NCBI RefSeq assembly: GCF_004745425.1
Contig: NZ_PGGK01000002.1
Span: forward strand, 1 to 64,000
Origin: Methanolobus halotolerans
Lineage (GTDB): Archaea > Halobacteriota > Methanosarcinia > Methanosarcinales > Methanosarcinaceae
DNA: 64,000 bases
Reading direction: 5' to 3'
Shown one piece after another: positions 8,590 through 16,987 of this stretch. The notes below the pieces were generated by a model, which was not told where the DNA came from, did no database searches, and was given only the letters and a program-made list of their open reading frames with translations. The translations under genes were made by a program, and so were the position numbers. How positions within the stretch are numbered: position 1 is the stretch's first letter; each line of letters begins with the position of its first letter.

Positions 8590-9648
8590 TTAATCCTCTT
8601 CCGACCAGCCAAGCCGCCTCATGACCATCTTTATACGAGCTTTTACTTCCCTTTTGTCAAAAGGCTTTGAGATATAGTCATCAATACCAAGTTCCATACC
8701 TTTTACTTTGTCCTCGACTGCTGTTTTTGCAGATATCATTATTACAGGGATGTCACTGGCAGTTCTGCTTTTCTTGAGTTCTTCCACAACCTCATAACCA
8801 TCCATATCCGGCATCATGATGTCGAGCAGTATCAGGTCCGGTTTTTCCTTTAAGGCGATATCAATTGCCTGCTCACCGTTATATGCCACCAGGAAATCGT
8901 ATGGTTCATTCATCAGAGAAAGTTTTAGAAGTTCGGGAATATCAGGTTCATCATCCACGATCAATATCTTTAACCTGTCATGTTTGATCTTCTTTCGGGA
9001 ATACTCCAGTTTGATATATCCGTCTTCCACAGTATACAGGAAGTCAAAATCCTTCAGTCCGACCTGTGTATGAACCTCACCTATATTGGTCGTTTCAAGT
9101 ACCACGTCAAAAAAGGACTTAACCAGCATTTCAGTATCTTTAGAAAGGATGTCCTTCAAAAGTATGGAGACAATACCACCTTTTTTCTCGCTCACCTTCT
9201 TCTCGATGAACTGCATGAAGTTCTCAACGACCTGCATGGTATCGCTGGCAAGGACATTCATATTATCGATCACAAGTAGCGAACCCGGATTCTTTTCGAA
9301 CAGGTTGGCTATATGTGACGCCATTTTGGTATAATCAGCAGGAGAACTGCAGTACAATGTACCTTGCTGTGGTGGCCTTCCAGGAACTTCTACGTCAATG
9401 AACCAGAAACGGCCCATGAATCCGGAAATATCCAGCCCGAAATCCCCGAATTTGCTTAGGACTTTATCCCTTGAGGAATTCAGGCATAGCCAGACCACAG
9501 TCCTGTCAGCATCATTCTTCAGTATATCATACACATGAAAATAGACAAGGCGTTCGACAAAACTATCGACTGGAGCAAAGAACAGGGAACTTTTGTTTGC
9601 CAGTTCCTTCCTTAAAGTAGCCAGAATTTCAGGAGTCCGATCTTCCAT
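8590..9648 (-). CDS. RecA/KaiC-like domain fused to a response regulator receiver
   Basis: Two-part protein of 352 residues. The N-terminal part (about 1-225) has a RecA/KaiC-like pattern of strands, including a Walker-B-like SLLVIDNMNVL, but no Walker A P-loop, so ATP hydrolysis is unlikely. It resembles sensory KaiC-like domains in archaeal signalling proteins. The C-terminal part (about 226-350) is a complete receiver: IVDDEPD, LLDIMMPDMDG with the phosphoacceptor Asp, and SKPF with the conserved Lys. It sits between a single receiver gene and a GvpD-like ATPase on the same strand, suggesting one signalling unit. Confidence 0.8.
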   Translation of the reverse strand: MEDRTPEILATLRKELANKSSLFFAPVDSFVERLVYFHVYDILKNDADRTVVWLCLNSSRDKVLSKFGDFGLDISGFMGRFWFIDVEVPGRPPQQGTLYCSSPADYTKMASHIANLFEKNPGSLLVIDNMNVLASDTMQVVENFMQFIEKKVSEKKGGIVSILLKDILSKDTEMLVKSFFDVVLETTNIGEVHTQVGLKDFDFLYTVEDGYIKLEYSRKKIKHDRLKILIVDDEPDIPELLKLSLMNEPYDFLVAYNGEQAIDIALKEKPDLILLDIMMPDMDGYEVVEELKKSRTASDIPVIMISAKTAVEDKVKGMELGIDDYISKPFDKREVKARIKMVMRRLGWSEED

Positions 9649-9735
9649 TGTCCCTTACCTTTATAGTCTTTTGTAAGGATTGGTTCTATTTTCTTATTAA
9701 TGTTTGGGATGTTTTAGACTATAGAGCCTGACCGC

Positions 9736-11076
9736 CTATTTGATCGGAGTGAGTCTGACCTGCGGATAGCCCGAGCTGAAGTCCATCTGAGCAACAAACA
9801 GTCCTGTTTTCGGAACAATGCCATACATAACAAGGGTCTTATCAACGTTCTCGAATTTCCAGTGGGTTGTAGCCATATGCGCCACGGAATCAGTGATATT
9901 CTGTCCGTGCTTTGCAACGGCAAGTACAACATTATCAGTCGTTTTGGTGACCGAAGCCATTTGTCCTATGATAGAACCAATGTTTTCCCAGCCGTAATTG
10001 TATTCCATACTGTCCAGCCCGATATAATCAAGAAGTGGAGAACCATGCTGACGCATCATTTCGTTCTTTGCCTGGTAGAATACATCCATGTCCTTGTATA
10101 CGTTACCCGAAAATGCTGCTATATATGAAGGGATCCGACCCTTCAGGTCACGTATCTCAAACCCCCGGAACTGCCCGGGAAAATCAGGCCCTGTTGTAAA
10201 AGGGGAGATCATCCGCTTCTCGGTCTCCACACTCGTACCCTCGGAAGGAATACTCAGCAACCCTCTGCCAAGATTCAGATGATTGATAAATGTCGGAAGC
10301 AGGAGGCTGTAAAAAGAATCACCTACACCGCTTGTGATCTCAAAGAGATTGAAACTGCCTTTCTGGTAACCTCCTCCGAGGATCTCATCGAGATCAGGAC
10401 TTCCCGTAGAGATTTTACTTTCCATGGGATCCGGCATGGAATCAGGAATTGCTGTCTTCTGAGGATATGAGACCCTGAAAGGATCAAAACTTGTGAACTT
10501 ACCCCCTTCAAGCGTAAAGACATATCTCGACTGGGACATACCGACCCCCCGGAGCTTGAGCATCTGAACCTTACGGACATCGGCATCTGATATCTCTGAA
10601 ACCTCGAGGGATACCACCCCGTCGACAAGGTAATCCAGAGAAGTGACCTCAGTCTGTTCAGTGATCAGTACAAGGTCTGCGTTAACCTTTCTGGAGAAGT
10701 CTGACAGGAGACGTTCGAGCTCGAACTTGTTATCCTCCCATCTGGATGACCTTGTTGTTGCAATGCTCAGGGAATCGATAGAATCTACCACTATCATGGG
10801 TTTTGAATCACCCGATTCCCAGATGACCTTGATCCTGGAGGCAAGCATCCTCAGGAAATCCTCATTATTGCTGAAATCCCCCTCTATCCAGGGGAACTTG
10901 CCGTATGATGATGACTTGTCTATCCGGGGAGAAATATAGATACAATTTCCCTCAGGACATAGTTCATTCAGAATCCCGAATATGAACGTGGTTTTACCAG
11001 TACCGGGTTTGCCTTTGACAAGCAGGGACTTACCGAACTGAGAAGAAAAGAACTGCTCTATCTCCCCCGGGATCAT
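9736..11076 (-). CDS. GvpD-like RecA-fold ATPase (two KaiC-like domains)
   Basis: Starts with a P-loop GKPGTGKTT near residues 22-30 in the context FGKSLLVKGKPGTG, typical of the GvpD/KaiC-like family. A Walker B motif MIVVDSIDSL lies near 95-104. A second RecA-like half (about 225-446) starts ISTGSPDLDEILGGGYQKGS, but its P-loop is degraded to ITSGVGDSF. GvpD represses gas-vesicle genes in haloarchaea; methanosarcinal homologues occur without gas vesicles and are thought to act in signalling. No gvp structural gene is present here. It is 10 bases downstream of alaS. Confidence 0.75.
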   Translation of the reverse strand: MIPGEIEQFFSSQFGKSLLVKGKPGTGKTTFIFGILNELCPEGNCIYISPRIDKSSSYGKFPWIEGDFSNNEDFLRMLASRIKVIWESGDSKPMIVVDSIDSLSIATTRSSRWEDNKFELERLLSDFSRKVNADLVLITEQTEVTSLDYLVDGVVSLEVSEISDADVRKVQMLKLRGVGMSQSRYVFTLEGGKFTSFDPFRVSYPQKTAIPDSMPDPMESKISTGSPDLDEILGGGYQKGSFNLFEITSGVGDSFYSLLLPTFINHLNLGRGLLSIPSEGTSVETEKRMISPFTTGPDFPGQFRGFEIRDLKGRIPSYIAAFSGNVYKDMDVFYQAKNEMMRQHGSPLLDYIGLDSMEYNYGWENIGSIIGQMASVTKTTDNVVLAVAKHGQNITDSVAHMATTHWKFENVDKTLVMYGIVPKTGLFVAQMDFSSGYPQVRLTPIK

Positions 11077-11086
11077 AATTCACCCC

Positions 11087-13864
11087 TCATGCAACCTTAA
11101 GCTGTTCTTTTAGCAGAGCTACTCCACATTCCAGCGAATCGTTGACCTTTAAAGGATCGACACCGCCTCCACGCGCCATGTTCGGACGACCTCCGCCACC
11201 GCCACCCACTACTTTTGACATTTCCCTGACAATGGAGCCTGCATTCGCGCCTGCAATTAGAGCATCATTGCCTGCGGCAGCTACGATCTTAACGCCTTCT
11301 GCATCACTTACAAGTATGGAAACTACATCCTTTTCCCGCGTGAGCTCACCTGCGATCTTTACAAGTTCTTCTGCATCTGCATTTGGAACCAGGCTGGCTA
11401 TCACACGGATGCCACCTATGTCGATGGCGTCGTTTATCATGCCTGCGACACGCACGTGTGCCAGTTCATCCTTGAGTTTCTCATTCTCCTTCTTGAAGTC
11501 CTTCCATTCACCGAAGAAGCGTTCAATGGTCGAAGGCAGGTGTTCAGGAAGTACGCGCAATGCTTCTGCCGACTGGTCGAGATAGGACTGCAGCTTCTGT
11601 GTAGCTCTAACTGCTGCAAGACCGGCAGCGTATTCGATACGTTCCACACCATCCTGGATGCGTTCGGTCTTGAGCATCTTGATAGGCCCTACAATCCCGG
11701 TACTTGTACAGTGAGTACCTCCACATGCCTCAACATCATCTGCAACTTTGAGAACACGGATCCTGTTACCCGGAGGGACACCTCCCTGATAGAGCTTGAA
11801 GCCGTACTTCTTCTCAGCATCGACACGGTCCATCCATTCGGCAGTGACACGCTGGTTCTCCATCACCGTACGGTTTGCGATCAGTTCTATCTGGTTGAGT
11901 TCATCCTGAGTGATACGCTTGTAGTGAGAGATATCAAGACGGGCCCGTTCAACTGTCTTTTGTGCACCGGTCTGCCATACATGATCACCGAGTACCTTTC
12001 TGGCAGCATCGTTTACAATATGTGTTGCGGTGTGATGACAGGCATGTGCCATTCTTCTTTCCTCATCGACTTTCGCGATAACAAGGTCACCTTTTCGCAG
12101 ATGGAATTCATCTTCTGTGCCATTTATTGTATGGACAACGACACCATTCACTATCTGAACATCGACAACGTTGAGTACATCATCATAGACAGTAATAGTA
12201 CCATGGTCTGCAGGCTGTCCACCACCTTCCGGATAGAAGAGGGTGCTCTCAAGCACCAGATGGTTATCAAAAACGTCAAGCACAACTGCCTCGAACTCCA
12301 TCCTTGCAGGTTCATCGTAAAAGAGACGCTTTGTTTTCGGGAGTTTATCCACTTTATCCGCATAGGGGAAGACCTTCTCTACTTTAGCCTCTGCCCTGCT
12401 GTGGCCTTCTGCCACCAGCGAATAGAAATTATCCGGAAGCTCGGTCTCGACTCCCATCTCAGCGGCAGCTTCCTTTGATACTTCCGGCGGGATACCATGA
12501 CTGTCATACATCTCTATTACTGTTGAGAGAGGGATCTTCTCACCTGCAGACTTATAGTGTTTTGCAGATTTCCGGATCATGCGCCTTCCACGTTCAAGCG
12601 TGTCAGCAAATTTCTTTTCTTCATGCTCCAGTATATCACGGATCACATCAAGCTTCTCGCCAAACTCTGGATATTCCGGCAGGTTATCAATGTGCATCTC
12701 GACTATCTCGGACAGAGGTATCCTGATATCCATCTCATTCATCTTCCTCAGGGTCCTGCGAAGCACCAGACGTGCAAGGTATCCTTCTTTGACATTTGAT
12801 GGGATAATACCATCTGCCAGCATGAATGTCAGACAGCGAGTGTGATCGGTTATTGCATAGACGTTCTCCACAGGTTCCATAATAGTGGAAAGCTTGTCCA
12901 CTGTGGTGCCGATACTGGATGCCACTTGTTTGCGAAGCTGGAAGAGATTCGCTTTCTCGCTGACATCCATCAGTCCCGCAAAACGGGCATTCTGGGCCAA
13001 TATGTTGGCATATTCGGAATTGTCCAGCTCATGTTCAATACCGGCAAGACCCATGAGCTCATTGACAATGTTCGGGAAAACAGCATCATATATCGTAGGT
13101 GAACCTTTCGAAGCCCACACGAACCTCTCGAGACCGTAACCTGTATCAACAATGTAATTGTCCATCTTGCGATATTGATCACCTTTTATCAGGATATTGC
13201 CTTGCCCTGATTGCTCCAGGTCCATGAAAACCAGCGTTGCAACCTCAAGGCCGCCGATCAGTGCCTCAACGCACGGACCAGCGTTACCTCCTCCGGCCCA
13301 GGGCTCCTCCTTGTAGGTCACGGCCAGTGGGTCCGCTCCAAGAGAGTTGAAAAGCTCATCACATAGCTCCATGGTGTGGTCCTTCCAGTAGACTTCCTCA
13401 TTCTCCTTGTTGAAAGCATGGTGAGCCATCATCTCAAAAGTTGTCAGATGGCGGCCACTCCTGCCCACGGCATCAAGATCCGAAAGACGGATGCAAGGCT
13501 GGGAGATTGTCAGAGGGTTGGCCGGAGGTCGTACCTGACCGGAAGTGACAAACGGTTGAAAATCAGCAATTGAAGCGATGGTGAGATAAATATCATCCCT
13601 CCACCTGGCCACAACAGGATACCTTTCCAGTCTTGTATGCCCTCTGTCTTCGAAGAACTTAAGATAGTATTCCCTCATCTCTGAGAGATCGTAATTTTTC
13701 TTGAAAACCGGATCGCCTATAAAGCTATAGGGATCGCAAGGAGCATCCCCGCAGGTACTTCTGTCGACATCCCGTGTCCAGAAGAACTTACCACATTTTG
13801 AACACTGCTTACGAATAAAACCGTTTTCATAGAAAAAATCAAGTTGATATTCATCCTCAAGCAT
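11087..13864 (-). CDS. alaS: Alanyl-tRNA synthetase
   Basis: Attaches alanine to tRNA-Ala in the cytoplasm. The 925-residue protein has the archaeal N-terminal extension with a Cys-rich segment (CSKCGKFFWTRDVDRSTCG), the class II catalytic core, the editing domain zinc site (HACHHTATH and CGGTHC), and a C-terminal domain with the glycine-rich GGGGGGRPNMARGGG motif. Length and domain order are normal for archaeal AlaRS. The start is ATG 13862-13864, and the 279-base gap upstream to the divergent gene at 14144 carries promoters for both. Confidence 0.97.
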   Translation of the reverse strand: MLEDEYQLDFFYENGFIRKQCSKCGKFFWTRDVDRSTCGDAPCDPYSFIGDPVFKKNYDLSEMREYYLKFFEDRGHTRLERYPVVARWRDDIYLTIASIADFQPFVTSGQVRPPANPLTISQPCIRLSDLDAVGRSGRHLTTFEMMAHHAFNKENEEVYWKDHTMELCDELFNSLGADPLAVTYKEEPWAGGGNAGPCVEALIGGLEVATLVFMDLEQSGQGNILIKGDQYRKMDNYIVDTGYGLERFVWASKGSPTIYDAVFPNIVNELMGLAGIEHELDNSEYANILAQNARFAGLMDVSEKANLFQLRKQVASSIGTTVDKLSTIMEPVENVYAITDHTRCLTFMLADGIIPSNVKEGYLARLVLRRTLRKMNEMDIRIPLSEIVEMHIDNLPEYPEFGEKLDVIRDILEHEEKKFADTLERGRRMIRKSAKHYKSAGEKIPLSTVIEMYDSHGIPPEVSKEAAAEMGVETELPDNFYSLVAEGHSRAEAKVEKVFPYADKVDKLPKTKRLFYDEPARMEFEAVVLDVFDNHLVLESTLFYPEGGGQPADHGTITVYDDVLNVVDVQIVNGVVVHTINGTEDEFHLRKGDLVIAKVDEERRMAHACHHTATHIVNDAARKVLGDHVWQTGAQKTVERARLDISHYKRITQDELNQIELIANRTVMENQRVTAEWMDRVDAEKKYGFKLYQGGVPPGNRIRVLKVADDVEACGGTHCTSTGIVGPIKMLKTERIQDGVERIEYAAGLAAVRATQKLQSYLDQSAEALRVLPEHLPSTIERFFGEWKDFKKENEKLKDELAHVRVAGMINDAIDIGGIRVIASLVPNADAEELVKIAGELTREKDVVSILVSDAEGVKIVAAAGNDALIAGANAGSIVREMSKVVGGGGGGRPNMARGGGVDPLKVNDSLECGVALLKEQLKVA

Positions 13865-14098
13865 AATTATTCCAACTAGATGATCCTTTGATGAAATTTA
13901 TTCTTCCAAGTATGCCCCAATGATTAAAAATGTTTCTTATAGAAATTCATTACACAATTTAATTAGAGAATTTATATAAATATACATAGACAATAATTTC
14001 AACAGATGGTGATTCGGTAAAATTTTGTGTCAGGTTACAACTATTTTGTGAACATATAACTATCGATAAAACTACATACTTAAAAAATCGAGTACATC

Positions 14099-14137
14099 AT
14101 CTTTAAATAGATGCTCAGAAACTAGCATAAATGGTGA
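14099..14137 (+). promoter_or_regulatory. Promoter and ribosome binding site of the 14144 gene
   Basis: TCTTTAAATAG (14100-14110) is a TATA-like box whose predicted start lies near 14128. GGTGA (14133-14137) sits seven bases before the ATG at 14144, supporting that start codon over other in-frame options. Confidence 0.5.
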
Positions 14138-14143
14138 TGACCG

Positions 14144-14437
14144 ATGGAATCAATGCGATATATGTCGTTAGTGTTTAGAGGTTTGGTCGAAGAGTACAGT
14201 AGCTCCGGAGCAAGACCTTCCGTTTTTATGGATGCTGGTGGTAATCTGCAGGTATACCTGTGCGATCCCATTGTTGAGGAAAACAAAGAAGAATACGGCA
14301 TAGATATTGAAGGAGATTACGACGTTAACGGCGGACAGTTCACAGAGATGTATGAAGCATTGAAGCTCATTGCACCTGCCCCTCTTGAAGCTGAGATAAA
14401 CATGGAGCTCAGAAGAAAGGCAGCTACTAAACAATAA
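14144..14437 (+). CDS. Conserved hypothetical protein
   Basis: A 97-residue acidic soluble protein, with no membrane segment and no recognised motif. The start is supported by a GGTGA ribosome binding site and a TATA-like box. It is followed 73 bases later by another small unknown gene on the same strand and then surE, so the three may be co-expressed. I do not recognise the family. Coding is supported by an open frame with its own promoter and normal codon use. Confidence 0.7.
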   Translation: MESMRYMSLVFRGLVEEYSSSGARPSVFMDAGGNLQVYLCDPIVEENKEEYGIDIEGDYDVNGGQFTEMYEALKLIAPAPLEAEINMELRRKAATKQ

Positions 14438-14510
14438 TATTGGTCATGCACCAAAAAACAGCTATTTCCGGTTTGGGAATCAGCACACGGGATGAACGGG
14501 ATGAGAGAGA

Positions 14511-14927
14511 ATGGACTACAAAAAACTCCTGAAAGTTTTGAAAAATTCTAAGCAGGTCTACAGGGAAGACTATGTAAGAAAGATATTCAGGAGCTCACAC
14601 TATGACATCGGTCTTTTTGAGACTCAGTTGAACGAGTTCAATCAAACAATGAAAGGGAACGACTCTGCCCTTGCCAGGCAATATATGGACAGGACCATCC
14701 TTGCACAGGTGCTGGATGACGCTTCGATTTTGCTTGAAATAGCAAAAGACAACAAGTGCCTCAGCGAAGAACAGAATGAGTCGATCATTGGGATCATCGA
14801 TAAGATTGACACCATCAGTGAAGACATTGAAGTAATCGAACAGATCAAGGCCCTGGCAGAACTGCCGGAAGGATCCGACCAAGACCTGTATTCCAGAGAA
14901 AGGAAAAAGATCTTTGCAAACGTATAG
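14511..14927 (+). CDS. Hypothetical helical protein
   Basis: A 138-residue, charged, largely alpha-helical soluble protein with heptad-like patterns (for example residues 85-120, IIGIIDKIDTISEDIEVIEQ), suggesting a small helical bundle or coiled coil. No catalytic or metal-binding motif is visible. The ATG is preceded by GATGAGAGAG. It lies between an unknown gene and surE on the same strand. Function unknown. Confidence 0.7.
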   Translation: MDYKKLLKVLKNSKQVYREDYVRKIFRSSHYDIGLFETQLNEFNQTMKGNDSALARQYMDRTILAQVLDDASILLEIAKDNKCLSEEQNESIIGIIDKIDTISEDIEVIEQIKALAELPEGSDQDLYSRERKKIFANV

Positions 14928-14998
14928 TTTCGCTGGATTTTATCCATATCTTCTTTCCAGGCATTAGTTTTAAGACATTGACCCACGAAGAATAGGCC

Positions 14999-15787
14999 AT
15001 GTCCAGAAGAATTCTTCTTACGAATGATGATGGTGTGTATTCCGCAGGCATAAGGGCTGCGTACAGAAGCGTGGCGGACCTGGGAGAAGTGACCGTGTCC
15101 GCACCCCTCATGCAGCAAAGTGGCGTAGGACGCTCAATATCTATTTTTGAACCCCTGAGGATCACAACTACCCGGATCGACGGCATAGAGGTCAATGCTG
15201 TGGGCGGGACACCTACGGATTCTGTAATACTCGGAATGTTCACGATAATGAAACAGAAACCTGACCTCATACTTTCAGGTTTCAACATCGGAGAGAACAT
15301 AAGCACTGATACGATAACCACTTCCGGAACCATAGGTGCAGCCCTGGAGGGCGCAAGTTACGGCATCCCTGCAATAGCGGCCTCGGTTCAGGTGAAGGAG
15401 GAAGGAGATAAATTCGATGACCACAGAGATTACAAGCATGATTTCGAAGTCGGAATAAAAGTGGTCAACAGGATTGCCAGTAAAGTAATGCAACACGGAC
15501 TTCCTGATAAAGTGGACCTGCTTAATGTCAATTTACCATACCATGTGGAAGAGGATACAGAAATAGAGATAACCCGCCTTGCAAGGAAGTTCTTCAGGAC
15601 TGATGTGGAGGAAAGACATGATCCAAGGGGCAGGCCTTACTACTGGATAGCCGGCGACCTCATAAACGAAGACGAAAAAGGCACTGACGTAGACGCCCTT
15701 ATCAGTAAAGGACATATCTCCGTGACACCAATATCACTGGATGCCACGTCCCCTATTGATTTCTCGGAAATAGAGCATCTCCTGTAG
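14999..15787 (+). CDS. surE: 5'/3'-nucleotidase SurE
   Basis: Metal-dependent phosphatase that removes phosphate from nucleoside monophosphates. The N-terminus MSRRILLTNDDGVYS carries the signature TNDDG with the metal ligands Asp10/Asp11. A second signature SGFNIGENISTDTITTSGTIG-like segment (about residues 96-116) holds the conserved Asn and the SGT motif of the active site. The length of 262 residues is normal. The ATG at 14999 fits the family start. Confidence 0.95.
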   Translation: MSRRILLTNDDGVYSAGIRAAYRSVADLGEVTVSAPLMQQSGVGRSISIFEPLRITTTRIDGIEVNAVGGTPTDSVILGMFTIMKQKPDLILSGFNIGENISTDTITTSGTIGAALEGASYGIPAIAASVQVKEEGDKFDDHRDYKHDFEVGIKVVNRIASKVMQHGLPDKVDLLNVNLPYHVEEDTEIEITRLARKFFRTDVEERHDPRGRPYYWIAGDLINEDEKGTDVDALISKGHISVTPISLDATSPIDFSEIEHLL

Positions 15788-15828
15788 TAACTCTGAGCAA
15801 TTAGTAATAAAGAATAAAAAAAAGAATC

Positions 15829-15978
15829 CTATTTCTTTATTTTCAGGAGTATCTCTGTGCAGCCCTCATCTACCCCGCGCAGAGTTCCTGTAGCACCCAC
15901 GACAGTGCTCCCAAGTATATCCTGTACAAAACGATTGATATCGATACTTTTACCATCAACTGTCAGTTCTACTTCCAT
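15829..15978 (-). CDS. Small conserved-looking protein co-transcribed with moaA (49 aa)
   Basis: A 49-residue open frame starting MEVELTVDGKSIDINRFVQD and ending EILLKIKK. Its ATG (15976-15978) lies one base after the moaA stop (15980-15982), with AGGAGAGA about 7 bases upstream inside the moaA tail. Tight spacing and a ribosome binding site argue for a real gene. The repeated beta-strand pattern (VELTVDG ... TEILLKIK) suggests a small beta-rich protein. No motif names a function; linkage suggests a role near molybdopterin synthesis, but this is only context. Confidence 0.75.
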   Translation of the reverse strand: MEVELTVDGKSIDINRFVQDILGSTVVGATGTLRGVDEGCTEILLKIKK

Positions 15979-15979
15979 T

Positions 15980-16903
15980 TTAATCTCTCCTGCTAGTGTA
16001 AAAAGGTAATCTTCTGCTCACTGCAAGCTGCAGCAATGCAGGCAGTTCTTCCGGATCAGCATCCGACACATCCACCAGATTATCGTTGACGAGCAGACAT
16101 GGTTTCAGTTTCCCGTCAGCAGTTACGCGCAATCTGTTGCAGTTAGCACAGAATTCCGTGTTGTCGATCGGGCGTACAAATTCCACTTCAGCACCATTGA
16201 TTATGTATTTTTTCCTGTGGTGCATCCGGCGTACTTTGACATCAGTGGCGCGACTTAATAATGCATTCTCCACCTCGTCTGCATTGACATGCAGATCCGC
16301 GACATCTTTGAAATCCATAAGCTCTATCAGTTGCAGTATGACATTCCCATTGAACTGACTTGTGAATGAAAGCATGTCCTCTATCTCAGTCTCGTTCAGA
16401 TCCTTCAGAAGGACCATATTCAGCTTAACTGGCGTCAGCCCTACACGGACAGCTTCTTCGATGCCAGCAACCACCTTCCCGAGAATGTTCTTTTTGCAGT
16501 TTGTGATCATCCGGAACTTTTCAGGGTCAAGAGTGTCCAGACTAACATTCACTCTGTTCAGTCCGGCATCTTTGAGGGAACCCGCCCTTTCCTGAAGCAA
16601 TATCGCATTTGTCGTAAGAGAAACATCCTTAAGCGGAGGCAGCATTGTCAGGATATCTTCCAGGTCCTTCCTGAGAAGAGGTTCCCCCCCTGAGATCTTA
16701 ACGCGGTCAACACCAAAGTCTGCAGCCGCCCTGACAATGTTGGCTATTGTCTTAACTGACATTTCACTGACACTGCCAGGATCACCTTCGTTATGACAAT
16801 AGATACAGTTGAGGTTACACCTATTGGTTATGGACATTCTCAGACTTCGGACCGTTCGCCCGAACGGATCTGTCAAAGTCATACCTGCCCCGGATGAATT
16901 CAT
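15980..16903 (-). CDS. moaA: GTP 3',8-cyclase MoaA
   Basis: Radical SAM enzyme for the first step of molybdopterin cofactor synthesis, needed for molybdenum and tungsten enzymes such as formylmethanofuran dehydrogenase. The N-terminal cluster motif CNLNCIYCHNEG (C-x3-C-x2-C) and the C-terminal FCANCNRLRVTADGKLKPC provide the two [4Fe-4S] sites. The length of 307 residues is normal. ATG 16901-16903 lies about 25 bases after a TATA-like TTAAATAA, indicating a leaderless mRNA; ATG 16882 is an alternative. Confidence 0.95.
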   Translation of the reverse strand: MNSSGAGMTLTDPFGRTVRSLRMSITNRCNLNCIYCHNEGDPGSVSEMSVKTIANIVRAAADFGVDRVKISGGEPLLRKDLEDILTMLPPLKDVSLTTNAILLQERAGSLKDAGLNRVNVSLDTLDPEKFRMITNCKKNILGKVVAGIEEAVRVGLTPVKLNMVLLKDLNETEIEDMLSFTSQFNGNVILQLIELMDFKDVADLHVNADEVENALLSRATDVKVRRMHHRKKYIINGAEVEFVRPIDNTEFCANCNRLRVTADGKLKPCLLVNDNLVDVSDADPEELPALLQLAVSRRLPFYTSRRD

Positions 16904-16924
16904 ACTACGTAGATAGACTTCGCT

Positions 16925-16965
16925 TATTTAACTATTGTGAATCGGCAGGGAACAATACATATATA
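16925..16965. promoter_or_regulatory. Divergent promoters for leaderless moaA and cfbB/cbiA
   Basis: On the minus strand GTTAAATAA (16926-16934) lies about 25 bases before the moaA ATG at 16903. On the plus strand ACATATATA (16957-16965) lies about 25 bases before the ATG at 16988. Both spacings match the archaeal TATA-to-start distance, so both messages probably begin at or within a few bases of their start codons, and neither gene has a clear ribosome binding site. Confidence 0.6.
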
Positions 16966-16987
16966 CAAACTGGACAAATTAACCTGC

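Noticed and set aside
9736-11076. Gas vesicle operon suggested by the GvpD-like gene
   Set aside because: No gvpA or other gas vesicle structural gene is present; GvpD-like ATPases occur in methanogens without gas vesicles.
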